64,000 nucleotides of DNA from an uncultured Bacilli bacterium (GCA_934167665.1 CAKPLN010000006.1:1-64000); one strand, 5' to 3'. Counted from the first letter of the stretch, positions 17,477-26,844 are shown. Numbers and translations: made by a program. Notes: generated by a model not told the origin, from the letters alone.

Positions 17477-18877
17477 ATGAAAAGAATTAATAAAAAAGGT
17501 TTTACTTTAGTAGAACTTTTAGCCGTAATTGTTATTATGGGTATTTTGATGATGGTGGCAATTCCATCAATAAGTAGAGTAATTGAAAACTCTAGGAAGG
17601 ATACATTTGTAGATATCGCTAAGTCTTATGCTAATGCGGCTAAGACATTATGGACAGCTGATACTTTAACGTGTGAAGGAACAGTCGCATCAGCTGTAGA
17701 TGATGGCGATTATTATATTTTAATTAATACTAAAGAATCTGCTAGAGCAATACTTCCAGTATTAGTAGATCAAGGCGGAAAGTCATCATGGGGAAATAGA
17801 GATGTAAATGGTTATGTAAGAGTTCATGTTGAAACAGTAACAGATAACAATGGAGAACCGAAAAGAACCACAACTTTTTATGTTAGTTTAAGTGATGGAA
17901 CTCATGGCTTAATAGATAATGGAAGTATGACTTCAGATAACCTAAAAAAAGGTAATGTTAAAATGGATTTATCGAGTGATGATAAGAAAAAAGTAGAATT
18001 AACACTTGATAATGGTAACTTAAATTGTTCTAAGACTAATCTTGGAACTTATACGTGTACAGAAGTAACACCAGTAAAATCCATAACCGGTTTATGTGTA
18101 GATGACTCAAGTTATGCTGGAAATAATGGTACAGTAGATGTTAATCCAGTAAGTTTTGCGGATGATGACTGGGCAACAATAGCAGCTGTCGCAAAGAGTG
18201 GAAACTATGAAGGAAAATATAACGTAGGAGATACTAAAGAAGTAGACCTAGGAAGTCTAGGAAAACATACAGTAAGAATAGCTAATACTTTAACACCAGC
18301 AGAATGTAGCCAAGAAGGTTTTTCACAAACTGCCTGTGGTTTCGTATTAGAATTTGCAGATATAATTACAACACATAATATGAATCCAAAAGGAGAATAT
18401 AAGGGAACAACATATGAATATGGTTGGAACAAAGATGGTTGGCCAGCAAGTAGTATGAGAAGTTATTTAAGTACAGATATATATAATGCTTTACCAGCAG
18501 ATTTACAAAGTGCCATAATAGATACAAAAGTAGTATCAGGACACGGTAAAGATGATGCAGATAATTTTATTTCAACAGATAAGTTGTATTTATTGTCTAC
18601 AGCTGAAGTATGGGCACAGGGAACACCAAATACTATTGATTATGATACAGGAAGAAATAATACTAGACAGTTAGATTATTACTCAGCACAAGGTGTAACA
18701 ACAAGTAATTATTCTAAGGCTATTAAACAGCTAAATGGATCAAATAATGATTGGTGGCTCCGCGTGGCTGGTTCCGGTTGGAATTACAGTTTCTATCGTG
18801 TGAGTAGTGGTGGTGTCTGGGCTAACTATGGTGCTATTGATACTTACGGTGTTTCGCCGGCTTTCCGAATAGCCTAA
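17477..18877 (+). CDS. Prepilin-like surface protein with DUF6273-like variable tip (copy 1)
   Basis: A 466-residue member of a four-copy family. The start is ATG 17477 (an in-frame GTG at 17471 would leave no room for the AAGAAGGG site). The class III signal is MKRINKKG, cleaved before Phe, with Glu at mature position 5 ('FTLVELLAVIVIMGILMMVAIP'), as in type IV pilins and pseudopilins. Residues about 45-200 form a stalk nearly identical in all copies, with Cys near 66 and three more Cys before 'GLCVDDSSY'. Residues about 205-466 look like DUF6273: 'GWPASSMRSYLSTDIYNALP', 'TDKLYLLSTAEVW' and a closing 'WWLR...GVSPAFRIA'. The last 41 residues differ strongly between copies. This copy has a longer insert near residue 305 ('NPKGEYKGTTYEYGWNK'). 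No pilus assembly genes are nearby. Likely role: surface or pilus-tip adhesin (inference). Confidence 0.85.
   Translation: MKRINKKGFTLVELLAVIVIMGILMMVAIPSISRVIENSRKDTFVDIAKSYANAAKTLWTADTLTCEGTVASAVDDGDYYILINTKESARAILPVLVDQGGKSSWGNRDVNGYVRVHVETVTDNNGEPKRTTTFYVSLSDGTHGLIDNGSMTSDNLKKGNVKMDLSSDDKKKVELTLDNGNLNCSKTNLGTYTCTEVTPVKSITGLCVDDSSYAGNNGTVDVNPVSFADDDWATIAAVAKSGNYEGKYNVGDTKEVDLGSLGKHTVRIANTLTPAECSQEGFSQTACGFVLEFADIITTHNMNPKGEYKGTTYEYGWNKDGWPASSMRSYLSTDIYNALPADLQSAIIDTKVVSGHGKDDADNFISTDKLYLLSTAEVWAQGTPNTIDYDTGRNNTRQLDYYSAQGVTTSNYSKAIKQLNGSNNDWWLRVAGSGWNYSFYRVSSGGVWANYGAIDTYGVSPAFRIA
18752..18877 (+). repeat. Variable region (VR) of copy 1, DGR-like
   Basis: 126 bp from the invariant TGGTGGCTCCGC to the stop. 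I count 64 G+C (51%), far above the genome. Compared with copies 3 and 4, codons such as 7, 9, 12, 13, 16, 24 and 25 change in bases 1 and 2 but keep a T or C in base 3. The last ~25 bp (GGTGTTTCGCCGGCTTTCC onward) are almost invariant, like an initiation-of-mutagenic-homology block. Confidence 0.7.
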
Positions 18878-19016
18878 ATGTAAACAGAGTGTAAAGTAAC
18901 AAAAAAAATATATTGTATAGTCGAAGATTGGAACTATACCGATAGTCATCTTACCGAAGTCGTACTACGAACGAAAGTGAGTAAAAGGTATTGGGCGAAG
19001 CCCAATACTTTTTTTT
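18878..19016 (+). other. Conserved 3' module after copy 1 (hairpin + terminator)
   Basis: About 139 nt closely matching 62594-62728 after copy 4 although noncoding. It holds a stem GTATAGT/ACTATAC (18915-18921 / 18933-18939) with an 11-nt loop. In copy 4 the stem is one pair longer through paired changes. It ends with the terminator listed separately. It may be the hairpin downstream of a DGR target, or a conserved 3' UTR structure. Confidence 0.6.
18988..19016 (+). terminator. Rho-independent terminator of copy 1
   Basis: Perfect 9-bp stem (18988-18996 / 19000-19008), GAA loop, then eight T. Confidence 0.9.
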
Positions 19017-19132
19017 GAATAATTGTGTATAGATGTAAAGTCTAGTTTGGATTACAAAGAAGATATATATTAAATTTTTAAAAAAATTCACGTAATGCCT
19101 GCATTAAATTGTCTGGTAGTATGCAAATTATA

Positions 19133-19161
19133 TTTACTTTTTAAATATTTAATGTTATAAT
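19133..19161 (+). promoter_or_regulatory. Promoter of the 19244 gene
   Basis: TTTACT (19133-19138), 17-bp spacer, TATAAT (19156-19161) with TG before it. The leader (about 75 nt) contains a 26-codon open frame, 19177-19257, overlapping the next start; it may be a leader peptide, but nothing else supports it. The rest of 19017-19132 shows no recognisable feature. Confidence 0.6.
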
Positions 19162-19243
19162 ATGCTCAATTTAAAAATGTTGGATATTTTATATGATGCT
19201 TGGAAAAATAATGAAATTTTTAAATTTGATTGGAGTTGGGTAG

Positions 19244-20827
19244 ATGAAAATGTATGAGGAAATTAATGGTTTTAAAAAGGAATATGTGTATGAAAGATAT
19301 ACACGGATTGTTCCTAATTTTAAAGATTATGATAGGATAACAAAAGTAAAAATGTTAGATGCGATTTATGATGTTTATAGTGATTATAATAATATTATAG
19401 ATATCTGTACTACTAGAGAATTAAAGTATTTAAAAATGGTGTTGGATAATAAATTAACATTAGAAGATTTACTTGAAAATCCTGAAGAACTAAAAATAGA
19501 ATATTTAGATGTGAAATATGATTGGGAAAGAGAAAATTTACGTCATAAATTTCTATTAGATTATGATTACTATAAAGAAAGTCATATTCCAGAAGAAATA
19601 TTAGATAAAGTAAAAGCTGCTATAAAAAATGTAAATTGGAAAAAACATAAAAAAATAGATGAGTTAAATGAAATAATAGTTAGCTATTGTAAAATTCAAG
19701 GTTCAGCACTGCTTAGTACAGTTGCATCATTTGGTTCTAAAATAACTGGTCTTTCAGAAGATGCAGTTTGGAAACATATGTTAAGTAATAAACTATTTAA
19801 TTATTATGTTTATATAATTTCTAAAGATTTTGATACTATTGGTAATAATATACCAGTAGCCATACATCAAGATTATTATGAAATTGAAGAAGAGTTAGAG
19901 AAACAAAGAAAGTTGCAAGGCTTAGCTGGAGATAAACAAATAGATATTAGAATATATAAAAGATTATTTTATAATGATTTTGATGTACAAAATCCTAAGA
20001 TTAAGAAATTTTTAGATGAAATACAGAAATTGCCTTTCTTTTGGTTTTCTGCAATCAAAATAATTAGAGAGTTTGCTATGTTAAATATTGATAGAGCTTC
20101 ATTAAAGAAATCAATACAAAGTGTTCCAGCATTACAATATTATGATTTAACTAATTTCTTTAAAATTATGGATGAGGCTATGGATGAAATGCCATCTGGA
20201 GCACTAAATGGGTTTACTCCCAATGAAGCAAAAAAATTAAAAGTAAAACAAATCCAACAAGAGATAAAGAAAGAACAATCCTATATAAAACAACAAAATG
20301 CATGCTTATCTAAAAGTGATTCTAAATTATTTTATAAAATTTATTTTGGATTATTAGAATTTACTAACAAAAAATATGAAATTAAAAATATGAAAATATA
20401 TAATCATCATGGTATTAATCCTTATGAATTAAAAGATATTATTGATAAGTTTTGGGAAAATAAAGAAGCTATAGTTTTAGAATTTTGCTTAGCTAATCCA
20501 TATAAATTTACTAAAGAAGAATTAGAAATAACGAGTGAATTCAAAAAAGGAATTAGAAGTATGTTTATCATTGCGAAATATGATTTAGAATATACTGCAT
20601 TTATGGAAAGAGATAAAGTTTATATGGTAAAGGGATTAAATGATAATATAGACAATATTATTTCATATAAAGATTTACCTTATGTCGCTGTTACTTCAAT
20701 AATTCCATTTAAAAATGTATTGACTTATGATGGAATACTTTTAGGAATTGGAGTAAAAATGGGTAATAGTTTTTATGATATGGTTGCAAAAGAATATGAC
20801 AATATGATGAAATATTATCATTTATAA
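19244..20827 (+). CDS. Hypothetical protein, mostly helical, 527 residues
   Basis: Not recognised. No signal peptide or membrane helix is visible, so it should be cytosolic. The N-terminal half is rich in charged and aromatic residues with predicted helices (for example about 60-110, where 'LTLEDLLENPEEL' resembles short helical bundles). A charged coiled-coil-like stretch is at about 325-350 ('LKVKQIQQEIKKEQSYIKQQ'). The C-terminal part (about 400-520) turns more alpha/beta. The gene is monocistronic, with its own promoter and a strong terminator, between pilin-like copy 1 and two minus-strand genes. Its codon use matches the rest of the genome. Confidence 0.7.
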   Translation: MKMYEEINGFKKEYVYERYTRIVPNFKDYDRITKVKMLDAIYDVYSDYNNIIDICTTRELKYLKMVLDNKLTLEDLLENPEELKIEYLDVKYDWERENLRHKFLLDYDYYKESHIPEEILDKVKAAIKNVNWKKHKKIDELNEIIVSYCKIQGSALLSTVASFGSKITGLSEDAVWKHMLSNKLFNYYVYIISKDFDTIGNNIPVAIHQDYYEIEEELEKQRKLQGLAGDKQIDIRIYKRLFYNDFDVQNPKIKKFLDEIQKLPFFWFSAIKIIREFAMLNIDRASLKKSIQSVPALQYYDLTNFFKIMDEAMDEMPSGALNGFTPNEAKKLKVKQIQQEIKKEQSYIKQQNACLSKSDSKLFYKIYFGLLEFTNKKYEIKNMKIYNHHGINPYELKDIIDKFWENKEAIVLEFCLANPYKFTKEELEITSEFKKGIRSMFIIAKYDLEYTAFMERDKVYMVKGLNDNIDNIISYKDLPYVAVTSIIPFKNVLTYDGILLGIGVKMGNSFYDMVAKEYDNMMKYYHL

Positions 20828-20856
20828 TAAGAAGTAATATGAAGTATAAATTAAAA

Positions 20857-20888
20857 AATTAAGGGTTTGTTTCCCTTAATTTTTTTGG
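20857..20888 (+). terminator. Rho-independent terminator
   Basis: 9-bp stem (AATTAAGGG / CCCTTAATT, 20857-20865 / 20873-20881) with a 7-nt loop, then a T run. The A run before it makes it usable from both sides. Confidence 0.85.
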
Positions 20889-20906
20889 TTTTATCTTAGA
20901 AAAACA

Positions 20907-21380
20907 TTAATTTTTAATTTTAGTGAATGAACTACTATCGGTCATTACACTACTAATATTATCAACTTTAATAACAGAGGCTGATGTACCAATGCTTTTT
21001 TCTAAATTACTCTTTTTTTCAGTTACTTTACCACTTTTATCTAACAGAATTGTTCCACTAACTAAAGCTTGTTCTGTAAAAAAGTACCATTCACAATTTT
21101 CTAAACTGGGTACTTGGTGTAAATCTTGTGAAGAAAATCTTATTCTTTCTTTACTAAAAAAACTATTAAAGTGTCTTTTTTCTTCTTCTATACTAGCCAT
21201 ATCACTTGTAAAAAAGTCACTATTACTACTAAAAACGGCTACAACAGAAAATTTTTTTTCTCTTGATTTTGAGACGTAGGGTAAGATATAAACTCCTTCT
21301 ACACTAGAGATTTGTTCCATATTACTTATGAATAAATTAATTCCATCAATTTCATTATCTAATAAACGTGTGTTTTGCAC
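20907..21380 (-). CDS. Hypothetical protein, 157 residues
   Basis: Not recognised. It starts with GTG at 21380 behind a strong GAGGAGG site about 8 nt upstream. No membrane segment. The first ~110 residues alternate strands and helices ('EGVYILPYVS', 'FSVVAVFS', 'WYFFTEQALVSGTILLD') in a pattern loosely reminiscent of nucleotidyltransferase-fold proteins, but no catalytic motif is seen. The last ~35 residues are Ser/Lys/Val-rich. It lies upstream of, and in the same direction as, nothing else close; the following minus-strand gene ends before its own terminator. Confidence 0.65.
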   Translation of the reverse strand: MQNTRLLDNEIDGINLFISNMEQISSVEGVYILPYVSKSREKKFSVVAVFSSNSDFFTSDMASIEEEKRHFNSFFSKERIRFSSQDLHQVPSLENCEWYFFTEQALVSGTILLDKSGKVTEKKSNLEKSIGTSASVIKVDNISSVMTDSSSFTKIKN

Positions 21381-21447
21381 AATAAATTCCTCCTCATAAA
21401 TTGATATACTTTAATATATGATAAACATATTGCGAAAAAGCACGAAA

Positions 21448-21467
21448 AAAGTCGAATTCTCGACTTT
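21448..21467 (-). terminator. Terminator overlapping the stop of the PASTA gene
   Basis: 8-bp stem (21448-21455 / 21460-21467) with an ATTC loop; on the minus strand a run of T follows. The CDS stop lies partly inside the stem. Confidence 0.75.
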
Positions 21468-23400
21468 ATTTAGCAATTTGAATTGTATACGCTGAACTAT
21501 TGCAACTAGTAATAGAACTTCCAGGTCCTATACCACCAATATAAGAGCCAGCACTCATACCTGTATCACTAACTCCAACAACTACAATTTTTACTTCTGG
21601 ATATCTAGAAGCAAAGAATGAATATAATTGACTTTCAACAGAAGCATAACTATCTGGATTACTGAAAATATTATTTAATTCTCTAGATATAGTATATGTT
21701 TTAGGTGTACATGTTGGAGTAGAAGGAGTAGTAGGAGTAGTAGGCTTACTTGGAGAAGTATTAGAACCACTGTTATTAGGTCTAGCTCCATTACTAATAG
21801 TTAGTGTAACAGTAGTACCCTCAGATACCTCAGAACCAGCACTAATTGATTGATTAATAACTTTACCTTTTTCACTATCATTAGTATATTTATAAACAAA
21901 ACTATAGTTTAAAGAAGCACTGCTTAATTTACTACTAGCAGCATCTTTAGTTAATCCCCTTACATTAGGAACACTAACTTTTCTACCATCAGATATTGTT
22001 ACAATAATAACATCATTATTTTTAATTGTTGCCCCTGTATCATAAGAATATTTAATAACTTCACCAGCTTTAACGGTATCATTAAACTCATGTTGTTCTT
22101 CATAGTTAATACCATAAGTATCAGCCCATTCTCTAAATTCTGAATAAGAGTTAAACTTTTCCATAACTAAATTACCTTTAGAAATAGTAATACTAATAGT
22201 TGTACCTTCTTCAATAACATCATCTTTCTTGTAATTAGCTTCTAAAACTGTATTAGCTTTAGCAGAGTCATCATAACGTTCCTTAAATTCAATTCTTAGT
22301 TTATTATCAATTACCCAATTAGTAATATCTGTAACACTCATACTAGTTAAATCTGGAACTGTTATTTTAGCACCCTTACTTATAGTAACCTTAATATGAG
22401 TAGGATTATCATTTGAAACACTAACAACTTCACCAGCTTTAACGCTTTGACCTATAACATTACCACGTTTAATTTTATCTGAAAAGTCATAATCAAATTC
22501 ATATGATATACCATATTGTTTTAAATAAAACTCTGCTTCAAACTTACTTTTGTTTGTTAAATCACTTAATTTAATTTCACTATAATGTCTTTCTTCTCCA
22601 TAAGAGAAAGTTAATTTTATTTCAGCATTTCTTTTTATATTACCACTAACATTTTGATTAATAAGTGTATTTTCACTTTCTGTTCCTTGTACAAACTCAA
22701 CACTTACATTTGTTAAATAATTATTTTTAATAAACTCTAAAACTCTTTCTGTATCCCAACCAATCATATTTGGTAAGACAATATCTTTATAAGGACTAGG
22801 TCCTTCACTTATAACAACCAATAACCTTTTAACATCACTTATTTTTTTACCAGGTAAAACATCTTGATTAATAACATGATACTCTGGAATAATATCACTA
22901 TACTCATATTCTTGTTTTAAATCTATTTTATTAGCAGTAGACCATTTAACTACTTCTGTTAAGCTTTTCCCAACAAAATTATCAACGACATTACTAGGCC
23001 ATACAATTACTCCTAAGTTAACTAAAACTCCTAATGCCTGATATATAAAAAGTAATATAATTGTTAAGTACCTGCTTCCCATCTTTTTACTGGGATTAGT
23101 ATAACAAGAAACAATAATAAATATTGAAATACCAACCATTAATAAACCATTTACAATATCACCTAAAGAATAAAAATTTAATAATGAAAAAGTAAAATAA
23201 CCCAAACTACTACTTAATAATAGTAGAGCACAAAGACCAAGACAAACAGAACTCTTGGGTTTAATTATTTTAGCAATAGGCTCTTTTATATAATCTTCCA
23301 TCTCCTTAACTAATTTTTCTTGTTTAACTTTTTTATCTACTTCATTATTTACATTTTTTTCCTTTACACTTTTCTTAGTATTTTTCTTATCCTTAGCCAA
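21466..23400 (-). CDS. Membrane protein with multiple PASTA domains, no kinase domain
   Basis: A 644-residue protein. The first ~45 residues are Lys-rich and cytosolic, and three or four membrane helices follow (about 52-75, 82-100, 108-132). The outside part has about five or six PASTA-like repeats. Recognisable blocks are 'VVDNFVGKSLTEVVKWS', 'VPDLTSMSVTDITNWV' and 'VPNVRGLTKDAASSKL', with 'ISKG' or 'ISNG' ends. A Ser/Thr/Pro linker (about 555-575) leads to a short C-terminal domain with two Cys. PASTA repeats bind muropeptides or beta-lactams in PknB and PBP2x, but neither a kinase nor a transpeptidase domain is present. It is probably a wall-sensing or wall-structuring protein. Confidence 0.85.
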   Translation of the reverse strand: MAKDKKNTKKSVKEKNVNNEVDKKVKQEKLVKEMEDYIKEPIAKIIKPKSSVCLGLCALLLLSSSLGYFTFSLLNFYSLGDIVNGLLMVGISIFIIVSCYTNPSKKMGSRYLTIILLFIYQALGVLVNLGVIVWPSNVVDNFVGKSLTEVVKWSTANKIDLKQEYEYSDIIPEYHVINQDVLPGKKISDVKRLLVVISEGPSPYKDIVLPNMIGWDTERVLEFIKNNYLTNVSVEFVQGTESENTLINQNVSGNIKRNAEIKLTFSYGEERHYSEIKLSDLTNKSKFEAEFYLKQYGISYEFDYDFSDKIKRGNVIGQSVKAGEVVSVSNDNPTHIKVTISKGAKITVPDLTSMSVTDITNWVIDNKLRIEFKERYDDSAKANTVLEANYKKDDVIEEGTTISITISKGNLVMEKFNSYSEFREWADTYGINYEEQHEFNDTVKAGEVIKYSYDTGATIKNNDVIIVTISDGRKVSVPNVRGLTKDAASSKLSSASLNYSFVYKYTNDSEKGKVINQSISAGSEVSEGTTVTLTISNGARPNNSGSNTSPSKPTTPTTPSTPTCTPKTYTISRELNNIFSNPDSYASVESQLYSFFASRYPEVKIVVVGVSDTGMSAGSYIGGIGPGSSITSCNSSAYTIQIAK

Positions 23401-23546
23401 ACAACATCACCTCTATTTTAGATAATTATATAATAAAAAGTGTTAAATATAAACAAATAGAGTAATATCTCCTGTCAAATAATGTCCAAAATAATAACTC
23501 ATTTAAATATAAAAAAATTTACTATCTAACTAAGTTTTACAATTAA

Positions 23547-23575
23547 TTTACATCTTAAAATATAAGTGATATAAT
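23547..23575 (+). promoter_or_regulatory. Promoter of the polysaccharide gene cluster
   Basis: TTTACA (23547-23552), 17-bp spacer, TATAAT (23570-23575), 32 bp before ATG 23608. It probably drives 23608-30582. Confidence 0.7.
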
Positions 23576-23607
23576 CAATTTAATAAATATGAAATAGTGG
23601 GTGCGAT

Positions 23608-25917
23608 ATGAATAAAATAATTAAGCAGTATTTAAGTAAGTATTTAGGAATTTTTATCATTCTTCAACCAATTATTGATTTAATTACTGGAATCTGTCTT
23701 AATGTTTTTAAATTAAACTTAACTATTGGTATCATTATAAGAATGTTATTTTTAATTAGTATTATGTATATTACTACTTTTATTTATAAAAAGAAAAAGT
23801 CTTTTATTTATTATTTAATCTTTATTATATATAGTATTATCTATCTATTAGTAAATATCTTATCTAAAAATACTAATGTTTTTTATGAAGTACAAGGTTT
23901 ATTAAGAGTATTTTATTTTCCTTTACTTCTAATTTCATTATATGATTTAAAAGATGAAATAAAGCTAAGTAAAATGACTCTTGTAGTAACTTTATTTACT
24001 TATTTGATCTTAATTTTTATACCAACTATTCTAAATATTGGTTTTAAAAGTTATCAAATAACTAAAGTAGGAACTTTAGGTTTTTATAATTCGGCTAATG
24101 AAATAGGAGGAATAATATCTCTTATAACACCATTAGTTTTTATTGTATTTAGTCAAAGTAAAAAGATTATAATTAAAGTTATCCTTACTTTATTATATTT
24201 ATTTATAATTTTATCTATTGGTACTAAAACACCACTTTTATCATTATTAATAACTTCAGCTATGACTTATATTTACTTAGTAGTTAATAGTGTAAAAAAT
24301 AAAAAATATAAGTCTTTATTAATATCATTTTCTTTTATTATAGTAGGTATATTACTTTTACTTATTGTAATTCCTAAGACTAATTTTTATAAAAATATTC
24401 AAACTCATCTTGATTATTTAAAAGTTGATAATATTACTGATATATTTTCTGATGAGAAGTTAATAGATCATTTTATCTTTAGTGAACGTATAACTTTCTA
24501 TGGTGATAAATCATCTTTATATAAGGAAAGTAATACTTATCAAAAATTGTTTGGTATTGGTTATTTAAATAATAATGAAGTAACTAAATTAATTGAAATG
24601 GATTATTTTGATATTTATTTTAGTCACGGTATAATAGGTTTTATAATTTTTATAAGTATTCCTCTTTATGTTTTATTAAACTTCGCAAAACAGCCACGTA
24701 AATATGATTATAATATGTATATGTTAAATACTAGTTTATTACTAATAATTTTTCTATCTTTTATGACTGGACATATCATTACATCTCCAGCAGTAAGTAT
24801 TATCGCTATAATTATTATTTTAAATTTAGATTGTAAAAGAAAAAAGACTCTTCTTTTTACTGCCTATAGTCTAGGACTTGGAGGAATTGAAAAAGCCTTA
24901 GTTAATTTACTTAATAATATTAATTATGATAAGTATGATGTAGTAGTTGTTTTAGAAGAGAAGAAAGGAATATTCCTTCCTAAAGTAAATAAAAATGTTC
25001 ATATAGAAGAAGTAAGAGTATCAAATCATAAAAACAAAGTAATAAGAAAAACTCTTAATCTTCTAAGACAACTAATATTCACTACTTTAAATTACAAGAA
25101 TTATAACTTTAGTTGTTGCTACGCCACATATAGTTTAAGTGGTAATAAACTAACTCGTATATCATCAGATAACAATGCTATCTATATTCATAGTGACTAT
25201 AAATACGCATATAAAACCGAAGAGGAAGTAAGAGACTTTTTTGAAAGTAGACATATATTTTCTTTTAAACATTTAATTTTTGTTTCTAATGAAGCTAAAA
25301 ATAACTTTTTAAAATTATATCCTACGTTAAATAATAGGTGTCTTGTCTATAATAACTTTATTAGTCCTAAACAAATAATTAAACTAAGTAAAGAAGAAAT
25401 TAATCTTTCAAAACCAAAAGACAAATATCTATTAGTCTTTATTGGTAGATTAGATGATAAATCTAAAAAATTAACTAGAGCACTAAACTTAGTAAAATCA
25501 TTAAAAGACATTGAACTATGGGTAGTAGGAGATGGACCAGATCAAAAGATGTATGAAGAATATACCAAGAAAAATAATCTTCAATCTAGAGTACTTTTTA
25601 TTGGTTCTAAAGAAAATCCCTATCCATATATGCAAGAAGCTGATTACATAATTTTAACATCAGATTATGAAGGCTTCCCCGTAATTTATTTAGAAGCTTT
25701 AACCTTAAATAAACAAATCATAACAACAATTCCTGTAAGTGATGATGCCCTTGATATTAAAAATTATGCTACTATCATTTCCAAGGATGATAAAAAATTA
25801 ATAACAGAAGTTAAAAATATTCTAAAAGAAAAAAAGAAATCTATAAAAATTGACATAGAAAAAATCCAAAAAGAGAGAATGCAAAAACTAGAAAGAGTTT
25901 TTGATGAGGTGAACTAA
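23608..25917 (+). CDS. Fusion of O-antigen-polymerase-like membrane domain and GT4 glycosyltransferase
   Basis: A 769-residue protein that joins two activities usually found on separate genes. Residues 1 to about 405 carry ten or eleven membrane helices with a large outside loop (about 255-320), as in Wzy/ligase-type (O-antigen polymerase-like) proteins. From about 410 a GT-B, GT4-type glycosyltransferase begins ('TAYSLGLGGIEKALVNLL', then 'LLVFIGRLDDKSKKL', 'LWVVGDGPD' and the nucleotide-sugar-binding Glu region 'SDYEGFPVIYLEAL'). It may couple sugar addition inside the cell to polymerisation outside. It opens a cluster with TAATG overlap to the next GT2 gene. Confidence 0.85.
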   Translation: MNKIIKQYLSKYLGIFIILQPIIDLITGICLNVFKLNLTIGIIIRMLFLISIMYITTFIYKKKKSFIYYLIFIIYSIIYLLVNILSKNTNVFYEVQGLLRVFYFPLLLISLYDLKDEIKLSKMTLVVTLFTYLILIFIPTILNIGFKSYQITKVGTLGFYNSANEIGGIISLITPLVFIVFSQSKKIIIKVILTLLYLFIILSIGTKTPLLSLLITSAMTYIYLVVNSVKNKKYKSLLISFSFIIVGILLLLIVIPKTNFYKNIQTHLDYLKVDNITDIFSDEKLIDHFIFSERITFYGDKSSLYKESNTYQKLFGIGYLNNNEVTKLIEMDYFDIYFSHGIIGFIIFISIPLYVLLNFAKQPRKYDYNMYMLNTSLLLIIFLSFMTGHIITSPAVSIIAIIIILNLDCKRKKTLLFTAYSLGLGGIEKALVNLLNNINYDKYDVVVVLEEKKGIFLPKVNKNVHIEEVRVSNHKNKVIRKTLNLLRQLIFTTLNYKNYNFSCCYATYSLSGNKLTRISSDNNAIYIHSDYKYAYKTEEEVRDFFESRHIFSFKHLIFVSNEAKNNFLKLYPTLNNRCLVYNNFISPKQIIKLSKEEINLSKPKDKYLLVFIGRLDDKSKKLTRALNLVKSLKDIELWVVGDGPDQKMYEEYTKKNNLQSRVLFIGSKENPYPYMQEADYIILTSDYEGFPVIYLEALTLNKQIITTIPVSDDALDIKNYATIISKDDKKLITEVKNILKEKKKSIKIDIEKIQKERMQKLERVFDEVN

Positions 25918-26837
25918 TGCCAAAGTTTAGTATAATAGTACCTGTTTATAATGTTGAAAAATATATTAAGAAATGTTTAGATAGTGTTTTTGCTCAGACA
26001 GAAAAAGATTTTGAAGTTATTGTTGTTAATGATGGAACTAAAGATAATAGTATGGATATTGTTAAAGATTACAAAGTAACTATTATAAATCAAGAAAATC
26101 AAGGTTTAAGTGCTGCTAGAAATAATGGCCTTAAAAAAGCTAGGGGTGACTATATAATCTTTTTAGATAGTGATGATTATCTTGAGAAAGACACCTTAAA
26201 AGAAATTAAAAAATCCCTAACTAACGATCCAGATATTGTAAGATTTCAAATTCGTGAAGTCTTTGAGTTTAAAGAAGCAATTGATTATGAAGAACACCCC
26301 TTTACTAATAAAAGTGGCGAAGAAGCCTTCTCACTAATAGCTAAATATCACTTCGTAGAGAATGCTTGGTGCTATGCTATAAAAAGAAGCTATTATCAAA
26401 AAGAAAAATTTACTTTCCGTAAAGGTACTATTCATGAAGATTATGGTCTAATACCTCTAGTCATAATTAAAGCCAATATTGTCAATAGTATTTCCTATAT
26501 TGGTTATAATTATGTTCAAAGACAAGGAAGTATTATGAGTACTAAAAATTATGAAAAAACCAAGAAAAAAGTAGCTGATATGTATACTCATTATCAATAT
26601 CTATTAAAAGAAGCTAATAAATTAAATATTGATACAACAATATTTAAAAGTTTTATAACTAATAGCTTAATCATAAAAATAACAGAGTTAAATACTAAAG
26701 ATTACCACTTATATTTAAAAAAACTAAGAAAAGAAAAGGCCTTTAATAATCTTCTACAAGATACTAAATCAAGAAAAATAAAAGCCATATTCTTAAAAAT
26801 AAGTCCCAAGCTGTATTATAAATTAATAAGAAAGTAG
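25917..26837 (+). CDS. GT2 family glycosyltransferase
   Basis: A 306-residue inverting GT-A enzyme. The N-terminal 'FSIIVPVYNVEKYIKKCLDSV' block, 'VVNDGTKDNS' (nucleotide binding) and 'FLDSDDYL' (DxD-type metal site) are all complete. The C-terminal ~90 residues are helical and variable, as in the EpsJ/CpsI-like group, and should set the acceptor. It starts inside the stop codon of the preceding fusion gene (TAATG). It should add one sugar to an undecaprenyl-linked oligosaccharide at the cytosolic side of the membrane. Confidence 0.88.
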   Translation: MPKFSIIVPVYNVEKYIKKCLDSVFAQTEKDFEVIVVNDGTKDNSMDIVKDYKVTIINQENQGLSAARNNGLKKARGDYIIFLDSDDYLEKDTLKEIKKSLTNDPDIVRFQIREVFEFKEAIDYEEHPFTNKSGEEAFSLIAKYHFVENAWCYAIKRSYYQKEKFTFRKGTIHEDYGLIPLVIIKANIVNSISYIGYNYVQRQGSIMSTKNYEKTKKKVADMYTHYQYLLKEANKLNIDTTIFKSFITNSLIIKITELNTKDYHLYLKKLRKEKAFNNLLQDTKSRKIKAIFLKISPKLYYKLIRK

Positions 26838-26844
26838 TGATAAT

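Noticed and set aside
19177..19257. 26-codon open frame before the 19244 gene
   Set aside because: No ribosome-binding site and no recognisable product; noted only as a possible leader peptide.
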